64,000 nucleotides of DNA from the NCBI RefSeq assembly GCF_026210795.1, contig NC_089450.1, positions 124,001-188,000 of the forward strand, in the 5' to 3' direction. Of the stretch, positions 12,350 to 23,230 are shown one piece after another (the stretch's first letter is position 1; each line of letters starts with the position of its first letter). The translations under genes were made by a program, and so were the position numbers. The stretch is from Rhizophagus irregularis (Eukaryota; Glomeromycota; Glomeromycetes; Glomerales; Glomeraceae). A model generated the notes under the pieces. That model saw nothing but the letters and a program-made list of their open reading frames with translations, was not told the origin of the DNA and made no database searches.

Positions 12350-14172
12350 CAGTTCCGAAATTAAGCAACCCCCGAAAATAAGCAACCCCCCAATAATAAT
12401 AACCTCCGAAAATAAGCAACTCACGAATTTCTGTAATAAAAAATTAATAAATGTAATAAAAAATAATCAACATTGCTAAAATTAACTTAACAATTCAAAA
12501 TAAAAGATAATTTTATTATGTATTATAAATGAAAATTATTATAAACTACAGTAGTATTATGGCTATTCATTATTAATTCACTATCACTATTCAATGATAT
12601 CATCATCGGAACTTTCATTGTCAGTAATTTCATCATCAGTTCCATCCAAGGACGTTGAAATCCTACAAGTCTGGAAAGACTCAATAACTATTTCATCTGA
12701 GATTCTGTCCCAAGCACGTTTGACCCATCCACAAACATCAGATAATCTAGCACGGCGAAAGTTACCTGATGCAGTCATTCCGGAGCCACTTCCTGCCATC
12801 CGTATTAGCATATTCCTTACGAAGATTGTCTTTAAATGGTTTATTAATGGATACATCAAGTGGTTGACATATGCTAGTTAAACCACCTGGAATAACTGCT
12901 AGATCAATACCACCCCTGTCACGAAATTTGATTTTGACCGATTCTTCAAAATGTCCTCTAAAGGAATCGTATACCATCATTGTAGGAGCGTTACGATACC
13001 CATTTTCCCCAGATTACTATTAACATAATCAACATAATCCTTCATTAGTTCAGAATCCATCCACCCATTTTGTTGAAACCAAACAATGACGCCAGAAGGA
13101 ATCTGTTCGCCATGTGATAGCCGTTTTCCCTTAAAGATACAAATTGGTGGAAATTTTGTACCATCTATAGTATAAAAAAATAGAGTAAGCGATGTTAAAA
13201 GTAAGTGATTATAAAATGATCTTACCGCGGAAACTGTCGAAAACGAACCGTGAATCAGTTTTTTTCATTGCCAGTTCTGCGAATATGAATTGTTTTTTCG
13301 CCTCTGTTATCAATAGTAAAATTCCCTGTCATGTCAAACCAAACAGGGGTTTCGTCCATATTAAGGATATTGGACATCTCAAATAATTTTTCAGTTCTCA
13401 GCCGAGTGACAAACTCTTGAAAGTTTTTCAGCAGCTCATTCGTTTGTGATGGTAGCTTTTGCAAAACTTTAGTACGCCGCCGCCAAGATAAATTATGTCT
13501 TTTCATAAATGCAGAAATCTAACGGTTTGATGTTTTAAATTCATTTATTGAATTTCCATAAAGACTTGACTACATAGTAGGTTTTTTTAAAATGTCTAGC
13601 ATTTTAACTCGTGCAATTGCATATGTGACACCTAATCCCTGCTTTCTTTGCTCAATAATCCAATCGTATAGTTCCTTTTCAGCTTCTGGGTAAAAGCTTT
13701 TTCGACCGGAACCTACCCGTTTGCTGTTTTGGTTTGTTTCGTTTACCCACTTTTCATTTAAATTAACCCAGCGACTAACCATACTCTTATCAAGTTCAAA
13801 AGACTTTAATGCTTTAATTATTCCATTTTCTTTAGCATAAGCAACAACTTGTCTCTTTTGCTCAATAGAATATGAGTTGCGATGTCGTTTGATAATTTTT
13901 TTATTAGCAACTCTTTTACTAACGACCATATTTTGTCTTCTCTTTTTTTGTAGCGGCATATCGTGTGGAGAGTTTTAGGAAAAACAAGATTGCGCGTGAC
14001 TAATTATTTATCGATCACAGTATTGTGTCACGTTATACCGATCATTTGATCATTTAAATTACAAAAAAATGAATAATTTCTTTCGTTTTCTTTGGATTTT
14101 TATTTAAAAAAAATATATAACCCGAAATTAAGCAACTCTATAATAAAAAAGTGTTGCTTAATTTCAGAACTG
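12350..14172. mobile_element. Pogo/Tigger-like (Tc1/mariner superfamily) transposon, decayed
   Basis: A 1.82-kb element flanked by TA on both sides (12348-12349 and 14173-14174). The ends are inverted: the left begins CAGTTCCGAAATTAAGCAAC and the right, reversed, begins CAGTTCTGAAATTAAGCAAC. Extra subterminal copies of the CCGAAAATAAGCAAC motif follow the left end (three copies in about 80 bp) and lie inside the right end (about 14120), probably as transposase binding sites. It carries one minus-strand transposase gene with CENP-B-like helix-turn-helix and DDE domains. TA duplication, TIR form and protein type agree with the pogo/Tigger group. Confidence 0.9.
12587..13959 (-). pseudogene. Pogo/Tigger-type DDE transposase, broken
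   Basis: The N-terminal part (13959-13570) carries basic helix-turn-helix DNA-binding segments: SYSIEQKRQVVAYAKENG, then LDKSMVSRWV, then WIIEQRKQGLGVTYAIARVK. The catalytic domain continues in NILNMDETPVWFDM (first Asp), MVYDSFRGHF (second Asp) and VIPGGLTSICQPLDVSINKP, a signature of pogo-type DDE domains. The C-terminus is acidic. Damage: two in-frame TAG codons between 13569 and 13507, a TGA near 13237, a frameshift near 13000 and another near 12790. A 61-bp GT-AG intron (13225-13165) fits exactly between conserved blocks, which is unusual for a transposase. Not functional as it stands. Confidence 0.88.
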
Positions 14173-14330
14173 TACGGTATTAAAAAGAATAAATTTATTA
14201 AATTTATTAAAAAAAAAATAGCTTACTCAGCTAACTCTAAAGTTTAAAGTTGTTCAACAATTTTTTTTTCATCTCAGGGTTAGATTTAAGTATTATACAA
14301 AAATACTAAATATAAAGATTTTTACTTCAA

Positions 14331-14449
14331 ATCACTGGGAATGATCATCACCATTGGCCAGAATTATTAATTTTTACTGGTACTATATTTTTTTAATGCT
14401 GACCAATCATCATAATTTCAGTCACCAGTAATCATCACCTCCCAGTGAT
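14331..14449. repeat. Small foldback repeat (MITE-like)
   Basis: A 119-bp sequence with ten-base inverted ends (ATCACTGGGA / TCCCAGTGAT) and weaker internal complementarity, including copies of a TGATGATTxCTGG motif. No clear target duplication and no coding content. Confidence 0.45.
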
Positions 14450-17247
14450 AATTAGAAAAATTCAAATATAAATTTATCTATAAAATAAAATTAAAGAAAA
14501 AAAATATTTTGCAAAAAAAAAAAAATTTATATATCAATTTTAAAACAAACTATAATAAAATTCTCAAGATTTGCATGAATATTAAAAAAATAGAAAAATA
14601 GAAGTGGAACTTTTAGAAATTATAGAAAATATAATGTCTATTGATTCAAGAAAGCTATTTTTTACAACATATTGTGATTCAATGCATTAGGTTGATTTAT
14701 GTTTTGGGTTGGCTTCTTGAATATGTCATTACAATATTAATCAATCTTCCCACCTTTATAGATATTCCAAAATAAATAGGCATATTACTTTTCTTATTAT
14801 ATATCAGTATTTTGATCTTCACCAAAAAAATCTTTGACTATCATTATACGTATAATAGGTATAGTGAAATAACTAGCAGTATTACAAAAATATTATCTAA
14901 TTTAATTGAATTCACATGTCTTATCAGTGCAGTAAAATTGCTGTAGCTTTTCTATCATCTAACAATAATACAATAAAAAAATCAACATATCTTCATTATA
15001 ACACAAGTATCAATAGAAAATATTGCCTTGATTCTTTCTTTTTATTTCAATTGCTAATCTTTGAATTTATGCTGTAGATTCAAAATTACTTAATTTAAAA
15101 GAGGTTTTATTTTGAAAAATATTATTTTATATCTTCTGTGTTAGTAGAAGTGATGTCAATATTTATAGGAATATTTATTTTAAAAATCTAATATAGATAG
15201 AGTCAAGAGTCTTTGTATTAGCGATAATGATAGGAAAAAAATAACTAGTATAGAAATTTATAAGAAATCCAAGAAAAAAATAATTTGATGCTAGAATTCG
15301 CACTAAATGGTTTACGATCCACGTACTCTCTTCCTCTTTAATAGTATTATACATTTCATTCACTTCTTTATCATTTTTTAATTAGCTATGTATCTGAAAA
15401 ATTAATAAAATTTCATATAATTCAGGCAAGTTTTTTTTGGCAAAGCCTAACTCTTCTAAAATATGTATCTTTTTTTTTAAAAACAAAAGAAGAGCATATA
15501 TGAGAAGACTCTGAGTCTTTTAAAAGGACTAGTGAAGTTCACTAGCATAACAGACAAGTGGGAAAACTCTAAACCTTGTAAAAGGATTAGTAGAGTTTTA
15601 TTAACATAAGCCTGATTTTTCTCTAAAATACTTCACGTATATGAATCTTTTTTTTTAAATTAAAAGAAGAATACATGTGGGAGGTTCCAGATTTTGTAAA
15701 AGGACTAGCAGAGTTTACTAGCATAACAGATAAATGGGGAGATTTTGGGCCTTGTAAAAGGACTAGCAGAGCTTACTAGTAGCCTGATTCTTTTTTAAAA
15801 TTCTAAAATGAAGTTTGAGACTATTTTTAATTACTTTTTTTGATAATGAGTTTATTTGTTAATATAACCTGATCAAATTATCTGAGAATATGCACTGTGA
15901 ATTTAAAAGTTTTTTTCAATGGAAAAGTCATGTTTCAGTGAATTCATTAAAAATATTGAGTATGACTATTTAAATATTTTATCAGAAAAAGCTTGAGATG
16001 ATTTAGAAAATACATATACTTGTTATCTTGATATATTAGAACAGATAATTTTAGATGAACATGAATCTATAGAAGATCTTTGACAAATTTGAATTGTATA
16101 TTTTTTTTACTCCTGTTAACTTGTACTAAATTTAAAATAGGTTTAATTTTTTCTTAATTATAGTCAATAAAAAAACGTATTCAAAATAATTTTTTTAATA
16201 ATTATTTACAAATAAACGAAAAACTTGCTAAAGTAAATTATAAATTGATATCTCATTTACTAATAAGAACCTTTTAATGAATTTATGGATTTGATTATAG
16301 TAAAAAGTGCAAACGATTTCTCATAGTGCCACATGTAATACTATAACAGGATTCTGGACATCACACATATAACTCATATTTGAGTTTTAGCAAATTCAAT
16401 CAAAATTAGGTTAAACTTATAATTTAGATAGAGCAAATTGATTGAAAATTAATTAATAGTTATAATTATGAGTTTTAGTAAATTGTGTTGACTTTATAAA
16501 ATTATATTTTATATTTGAGTAAATTGGTACTTTTTTTTATCCTTTTTTTTTAACTTTTATTGATAATATTTTTAAAAATATTAGTTTTGGGGTACAGGTT
16601 ATATTTTAGCCAAAATTAAGTATAATTCCAGCCAAAATTAAGCATAATGCAGGCTAAAAACCATTCAATTAGTTTTGCAACATTTTATTTTTTAATAATT
16701 ATTTATATTTAATTTATTATTTTTATTAATTATTATTTTATCTATAATCTACATAATTTTAATTATAAATTATAAAAATTAACAGCTTAATTTATATTAA
16801 TTTTTTATTTTTTTATTAATAATAAAAAAAAAGATTATTAATTTCAGTAAATTAATAATTAAATTTACCAATTTACAAATAATTTAAATAAACTAAAATT
16901 ATATTTTATTAAGCAAATTTAAACTTATATTATTTAGAATTTTACTATAACTTATATTTTGAGTTTTAGCAAATTAGTATAGATTTAAAATATGATAGGT
17001 CATAATTATCTGATTTGATCTGAATTTGACTAAATCAGATCTGGATCAGATCAAATCAAATCAGAATTCTAATTATAGTTACAGGTTTTGAATTAAAAAA
17101 CAATTTAAAATACTAATGATAGGACTCCACTTACTCCTAGTAATAAAGGTCTTCAGGAAAAATTTTAAATTTACTAGTAATTTTACCAGCAATTCTATTG
17201 GTTAATTAATCTAAAAAGGAAAAAAATCATAACAACTTAGTGTAATA
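14450..17247. other. Gene-free A/T-rich DNA
   Basis: About 2.8 kb with no supported gene. It includes a duplicated tandem block (15470-15790) and loosely repeated 'GAGTTTTAGCAAATT' segments at about 16385, 16470 and 16965. The frame at 15175-15363 has no recognisable domain and was rejected. Confidence 0.5.
15470..15790. repeat. Tandem duplication, about 165-bp unit
   Basis: Two long units each contain two copies of a shorter module with the core 'GTAAAAGGACTAGCAGAG', plus the phrases 'CATAACAGA(C/T)AA(G/A)TGGG' and 'AGCCTGATT'. The halves differ by scattered substitutions, so the duplication is not recent. No coding potential. Confidence 0.65.
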
Positions 17248-18352
17248 CAGTCAACTCTCTTTATAGTCACACATTTGGGACAGTCCATATTTGGTGATTA
17301 TAAAGAGATGTGACTATATAAAAAATTTCTTATTAGTATATCATAATTCCGGCCAAAAATTAACATAATTTTAGCTAAAATTATACTCAAAACTTTATTG
17401 TATCGTAACTCCGCCAATATTAATTGTAGAGAGATGATCTTACCGCCATTCGATTCGTCTTGATGAGACGGTTCTAATGGTATAAAATACATCGAAATCC
17501 AATCACTAGATTAATTTCCGAAATTAAAAAAATATTAATGGTTTTTGTGTAATAACTCTGCCAATATTGATCCTAGAGAGACGATCTTACCGCCATTCGA
17601 TTCGTCTTGATGAGACGGTTCTAATGGTATAAAATACATCGAAATCCAATCACTAGATTAATTTCCGAAATTAAAAAATATTAATGGTTTTTGTGTAATA
17701 ACTCTGCCAATATTGATCCTAGAGAGACAATCTTACTACCATTCGATTCGTCTTAATGCGACGAATCTAATGGTATAAAATACATCGAAATCCAATCACT
17801 AGATCATTTTCCGAAATTAAAAAATATTAAATGGTTTTTAAGTAGTAACTCCGTCAATATTGATCACAGAGAGATGAGCTTACCACCATTCGATTCGTCT
17901 TGATGAGGCGATTCCAACGAGCTATTAATCGTCTTTTTACAATCACTAGGTACTGAGAAATTTAGCAAAATGTTAAATGGCGCAGTAAACGTAAATCAAG
18001 AAATATAATAATGCCGATGCTTAACATTTTGTTGAATAACTCATCAGCCAGTGATCGCAAAAGGATAAAACTACCACCATTCGATTCATCTCAGTGAGAC
18101 GATTCTAACAAGCTATGATACATCTTTGTACGATTATTAGATGCCAAGTTATTTAATATATTCTTTATATAACTGTGATTATAAACGGTTCTTTTTAATA
18201 TAAGATTTTTGAGGATAGGTGTGATAGTGACTATAGATAGATTGTGACTATATAGGATAGTTTTTAATAATAAAGTGTTTTGAACATTCAACTGGTGTGA
18301 CTATATAGTAGAATGTGACTATAACGGGAGTGACTATAGAGGGAGTTGACTG
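17248..18352. mobile_element. Nonautonomous Tc1/mariner-like element with internal array
   Basis: A 1.1-kb element flanked by TA (17246-17247, 18353-18354). Inverted ends: the left starts CAGTCAACTCTCTTTATAGT and the right, reversed, starts CAGTCAACTCCCTCTATAGT; further GTGACTATA copies are subterminal at both ends. There is no transposase frame. The middle is a degenerating tandem array (17400-17880), each unit containing the palindromic GAGACG module found elsewhere in the window, with further copies at 17881 and 18071. TA duplication and TIR style fit a pogo/mariner MITE. Confidence 0.85.
17400..17880. repeat. Tandem array of about 145-bp units
   Basis: Three clear copies and a fourth diverged copy of a unit reading in order 'CTCTGCCAATATTGAT', 'GAGAGACGATCTTACC', the palindromic module (ATTCGATTCGTCTTGATGAG, then ACG), 'TAAAATACATCGAAATCC' and 'AATCACTAGATTA'. 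The first two are nearly identical, so the array expanded after the element formed. Confidence 0.85.
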
Positions 18353-20160
18353 TATTTCCTTTTTTAGATTTTATTTATATATAGTAAGATCTTCAAAAAA
18401 TTCTCAATTATAAATTTTATTTTAAGTTTTCAATAATCTATCTTGTAAGTAACTAAAGTAGGATCCTCCGATGATGCCTTTTAAAAACATTAAGTAAGTA
18501 AACTTATTTTAAGATTAAAACTTGAGAAATAGAACCTCCATTTTTTAACATGTTTTTTAAAAAAAGGAAGTAAAGAATTGACTTTTTCAAAGAAATATCT
18601 GCTATTGCAAATGCTTCTATAAAATCTTCAATAACTTATTTTTTTAACTCAGCTGTCACTTGAGTAGAAGCAAAAGTAAGTTGTTGTGTTTAATTTTGCT
18701 CTTCATGACTTTTCATATTTGATATATATTTTTAACTATTACAATAATTATCTATAGTAGATTTTTATCTCTATTTTACAGAAATATTAAAAAAATACTT
18801 TATTATTAATATGGAAAATATCCTTATATTTACTACATTTAGTATAAACTAATACATTTTTGTAATTTTTTTTTCTTTTCAGCATTGTAAAGTATGAAAA
18901 AAAAAAATAGATTGGATTTAATAGATTTGATAATCATAAATTTTTCTTTAACTATAGATTATGCGTTAAATCATAAAACAAATTCAAATTATGTGATATT
19001 ATATTGTGTAAAATTCAAATTATGTATTTGTCACATAATTATTCATTTTATATAATATTATACGATTATATAAAATCATCGTTCCTGATTCAGTTCAGGT
19101 TAGATTTATAATTCAAGACCAGATCAGATTAGACCAAACTGAATATTTCGGTCTGAGTTGAAGTATCAACTCAAACTGAACCAATCCTAATTTTCAATCC
19201 AGATTGCCAGATTAGAATCAAACTGATTAGAACTTTAAATAAAATTTAATGTAATAAAATTTTTTTATATAATTAAATATATACTACATTAAGGATTTGT
19301 TATATCATAAAATTCATTATATCAAAATTCACTATAGAAAAGACTGACTATATATTAAGAAAAACTCCTTTTTTTTTTCTTTTACTTTCTATTTGTTAAA
19401 CTCCTTTTTCTTTTTTCTAACTTTATTTTTTCTCATTTTTTTAGTGAAAAATAATGAACAGGAATTTTTAGAATCATCTTTAATTAAAATATTTTTTATT
19501 AAATATGCCTTTGCAAATAAAATTTTATTAAATAAGATTATTTTAAGGCTATATAAATAAATTGTTAGTTTCTCATCAGTAGCTGGATCATATAAATGTC
19601 ATGAAAAATAGTGTTTCAGGCAAAACTGAAACGTAATATCTAGCGAAACTTCTGAAATTTGGTGAGACTGATTTCATCAAATGTGCAAAATTCCAAAACT
19701 GGTAAAACTTTAAAACCTAAAAAATCACGTGTTAAACATTAAACTTTTAATTGGCTATAGTAAGGTATAATCATATGATTCCAAGATCTCATTTTTCATT
19801 AAATTATTTTAGATGTAAGGTAGAATTTTGTACAAGTCCTTATTTTTAACACTACCAAATATTAATTTCCATTTAAAAAATTTTGTCGTAATCTAATTAG
19901 TTAAAATATGATTGGATATTATAAATATGGTAAAAATATATATCATATGGGCTGATTTATAAAATTAAGTTTTTATATTCAAAAAACTAACTTTATTAAG
20001 CAAATAATGCAAATACAAGTTACATGAAAATGATAAATTCATACCAGCTGACATAAATAAAATTGATTTAATTATATTATTTTTTGATTTTTTTTAATAA
20101 TATCATTAAAATTAAAAAATTTTGGGCCCGTGATCACCAGACATTGAAGATAGGGCCTTT
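18353..20160. other. Gene-free A/T-rich DNA
   Basis: No supported gene. 19595-19730 contains 'TTTCAGGCAAAACTGAAAC'-type text that resembles, in diverged form, 23450-23590. This suggests scattered copies of one old repeat. Confidence 0.45.
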
Positions 20161-20171
20161 ATGGCTAAGAT

Positions 20172-21518
20172 TAAAGCTCCGCATGAGCCGGCTTGAGCCG
20201 AGCCACAGTCTGGCTCGGCTCAGCTTGAAAAAAAAATTCTGGCCTGAGCCAGAATAAGCCGAGCCATAAAAATTTTGGCTCAAGCTAAAGTGAAATGAAG
20301 CCGCCATGATTTTCATGGCTCGAGCTAAACCAGGCTCGAGCTTTATTTTCAGAAAAACGGTTCGCAACGTTTTTTTATTAAAGAATTAAAAAAAATGTTG
20401 CGAAACGTTTTTTTCTAAAATAATATTGTGAAAAAAATGTTTTCGCAACGTTTTTTTATTAAAGAACTTAAAAAAATGTTGTGAAATGTTTTTTTCTAAT
20501 ATAATATTGTGAAAAAAACGTTTTCGCAACGTTTTTTTACTAAAGAATTTAAAAAAATGTTGCGAAAACGTTTTTTTCTAAAATAATATAGTGAAAAAAA
20601 CGTTTTGCAACGTTTTTTACTAAAGTTAAAAAAAATGTTGCGAAACGTTTTTTCCAATATAATATAGTGAAAAAGCGTTTTTGCAACATTTTTTTATTAA
20701 AGAACTTAAAAAATGTTGCGAAACGTTTTTTCTAAAATAATATAGTGAAAAAACGTTTTCACAACGTTTTTTATTAAAGAACTTAAAAAAGCGTTGCGAA
20801 ACATTTTTTCTAATATAATATAAAAAAAACGTTTTCGCAACGTTTTTTTATTAAAGAATTTAAAAAAACGTTGCGAAACGTTTTTTTCTAAAATAATATA
20901 GTGAAAAAAACGTTTTCGCAACATTTTTTACTAAAGAATGTTTTTTTCCAATATAATATAGTGAAAAAAACGTTTTCGCAACGTTTTTTTTATTAAAGAA
21001 CTTAAAAAAATGTTGCGAAACATTTTTTTCTAATATAATATAGTGAAAAAACGTTTTCGCAATGTTTTTTTATTAAAGAATTTAGAAAAACGTTGCGAAA
21101 CATTTTTTTCTAATATTAGATAATGAAAAAAATGTTTTCGCAACATTTTTTTACTAAAGAATTTAAAAAAACGTTGCGAAACGTTTTTTCTAAAATAATA
21201 TAGTAAAAAAAACGTTTTCGCACCATTTTTTACTAAAGAATTAAAAAAAACGTTGCGAAACATTTTTTTTAATATAATATTATACAAAAAACGTTTTTGC
21301 AACGTTTTTTGTATGATACTCAGCCCAGTTTCGGAGCTGTACTGAAATTTTACATCGTTTCGGTTTTTCGTGTTCGAAATTTATCACCGGCTCGAGCTCA
21401 TTTCAAGCTAGCTCGCGAGCCACTGAGCCAATTTAATCGTGACTCAGCTCGGCTCAGATTGAAAAGCTGCCAAGCCAGCTCGTCGTGCATCCGGCAGAAA
21501 TCGAGCTTTAAATTTAAG
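20172..21518. mobile_element. Candidate nonautonomous element around a hairpin satellite
   Basis: Inverted-looking ends: TAAAGCTCCGCATGAGCC at the left, and a right end whose reverse complement begins TAAAGCTCGATTTC. Both ends are followed by G+C-richer 'GCTCGGCTCAG / GAGCCGAGCC' subterminal repeats (20185-20345 and 21385-21475), in sharp contrast to the A/T-rich surroundings. The interior is the satellite at 20357-21310. TAAAGCTC also starts the hAT-like element at 56760, suggesting the same superfamily. No clean target duplication was identified, so boundaries are provisional. Confidence 0.55.
20357..21310. repeat. Hairpin-forming satellite array
   Basis: About eight copies of a roughly 115-120 bp unit made of two facing arms, AACGTTTTCGCAACGTTTTT and AAAAACGTTGCGAAACGTTT, separated by A/T spacers (ATTAAAGAATTT on one side, TAAAATAATATAGTG on the other). 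Every unit can fold into a hairpin, and adjacent arms from neighbouring units can pair too. Open frames here (MLRKRFFHYIILEKNVSQRF and similar) are translations of the repeat, not genes. Confidence 0.9.
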
Positions 21519-21766
21519 ATGACTGTTCTTAAATAAAAGAGTCTACCTACGGAGTCAAACGATCACTTGACAGTGCACACGTGGAGTACTACCGGTATGA
21601 CAAGTAGTTTGTAGTTTAATTATATTAGAGTAGTTATTAGGAAATTTTACTTTATATATATTTTTTTATTTTTTTATTTTAATAAAACTGCAAATGCGCT
21701 GCGAAAAAAAAAAAAAAAAATTAAAAAAATTTAAATATAATTGTTATGACAAAATATTGAATAACT

Positions 21767-22306
21767 CACAGGTCGAAAAGTGAAAAATCAGACATCAATC
21801 AGTCACCAATCGGTCACCAATCAGGTAGCTGATTGGTGACCGATTGGTGACTGATTGGCATTTTCGCCAAATATCGTCACCAATCAGGCAGTTTGCTAAC
21901 TTTTAATCCAGTGATCAAAAAAAAATGAAATATAGCTCATTGGAATCATCTCAACAAGACGAATCTAATGGTAGTAAAATCATATTTTTAGGATTAATAG
22001 TTAATAATAAAATATTGAATAAAATATAAATGATACATTTTTATATTTATATTTTACTTAATTTCTCATCAAGTATTAATCCTAGAAATGCGATTTTACT
22101 ACCATTAGATTCGTCTTGTTGAGACGATTCCAATGAGCTATATTTAATTTTTTTCTGATCACTGGATCAAAAGTTAGCAAACTGCCTGATTGGTGATGGT
22201 ATTTGGCAAAAATGCCAATCAGTCACCAATCAATCACCAATCAGCTACCTGATTGGTGACCGATTGGTGACTGATTGATGCCTGATTTTTCACTTTTCAA
22301 CCTGTG
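21767..22306. mobile_element. Foldback MITE with CACTA/Plavaka-like ends
   Basis: A 540-bp element bounded by the 3-bp duplication ACT (21764-21766 and 22307-22309). Ends begin CACAGGTCGAAAAGTGAAAA and, reversed, CACAGGTTGAAAAGTGAAAA. The two halves are near-perfect inverted copies for about 230 bp, so a transcript would form one long hairpin. Subterminal DNA repeats ACCAATC and its complement many times, as do the ends of the large Plavaka-type element at 45.5-53.7 kb (CACAGGTAG... CCAATCGGG). Each arm contains one copy of the GAGACG palindromic module (21931-21980, 22095-22141). The 3-bp duplication and CAC ends suit CACTA-related mobilisation. Confidence 0.85.
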
Positions 22307-22309
22307 ACT

Positions 22310-23230
22310 TAACGTGTATGTGTGCTAGACGAATGAATTTATATTCATTAGAAAAAGATAATCAAAAGCTATCCATAAACCAAATATCGCATGAATTGAA
22401 TCACAAGTTGCTGAATAATTACGTTCAATATATTTATTTTTGACTTTTGACTTTGATCATTAATATTTTTACATCTAATAATTCAATTTGAATGATCTTT
22501 TTTTTTCAGGTAGAGTAGTTTCTGGGTTTTCATATAAATATAAATATATGTGTTTAGCATACATACATATACACTAAGATATTAATGATTTTGTTAATTG
22601 AATAAAACTCTGATACAAAAATTTTTAAAATTATAATTCTTACCAAAAGATGATCTTTACAGGTATTATTGAGCTCTTTTTACTTTACTTAATAAGGTTT
22701 TATTTGCTATTTCTATTTTAAATTGAATAAATTAATAAAATCAATTTTAAAAAGTAATTAACAAGTAGAATAAAATCAGTATAGTAAAAAACAAAAAAAA
22801 AACATCTCAAAAACTCTAAATCATAACTCACATTTTATTTTGTATATATTTTTACTAAAAAAAAGAAGGAACTAAGGTTAAAAATAAATGAAAAAAGATT
22901 TTTCTTATTAATATAAATTATTAATATTTGTTTTCTTACTTACTGATTAAAAAAAACTTGCTATATATGCCTATAAACTTTTCTAAGTCACCTAACAAAA
23001 ATCTGATTGAAAAATGATTAAAAAGTGATTGAAAAAGAAAGTAGTTGCCATTGTTATTTTTGAATAAATGTTAAAAATTTTTTTTTTATTTTTTAATAGA
23101 TTTAGATCATCTGATTATGTAACACATATAATTTAAGCTTGTGAAACATAATTCTTGTTAAAATGTGCAAATCTTTATGAAAATCTTAATTTGGCTAATT
23201 TCATGAATTGGCGGATATGTATATATATAT
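22310..23230. repeat. Dispersed long repeat, copy A
   Basis: This non-coding stretch matches 48500-49745 over most of its length at moderate divergence. Shared landmarks in order are 'GAATTGAATCAC', 'GATCATTAAT', 'TTCAATTTGAATGATCTTT', 'TTACCAAAA', 'GGTTTTATTTGC(T/C)ATTT', 'GTAACACATAT' and 'ATGAAAATCTTAATTT'. No protein is encoded and ends are not defined. It starts directly after the CACTA-like MITE. Confidence 0.65.

Noticed and set aside
20357-21310. Possible CRISPR-like array
   Set aside because: Units are self-complementary with A/T spacers that are themselves repeated, not unique spacers, and the genome is eukaryotic.
20134-21536. Several frames translating as RKRFFHYIILEKNVSQRF-like repeats
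   Set aside because: They are translations of the hairpin satellite and its ends on both strands; no independent coding evidence.
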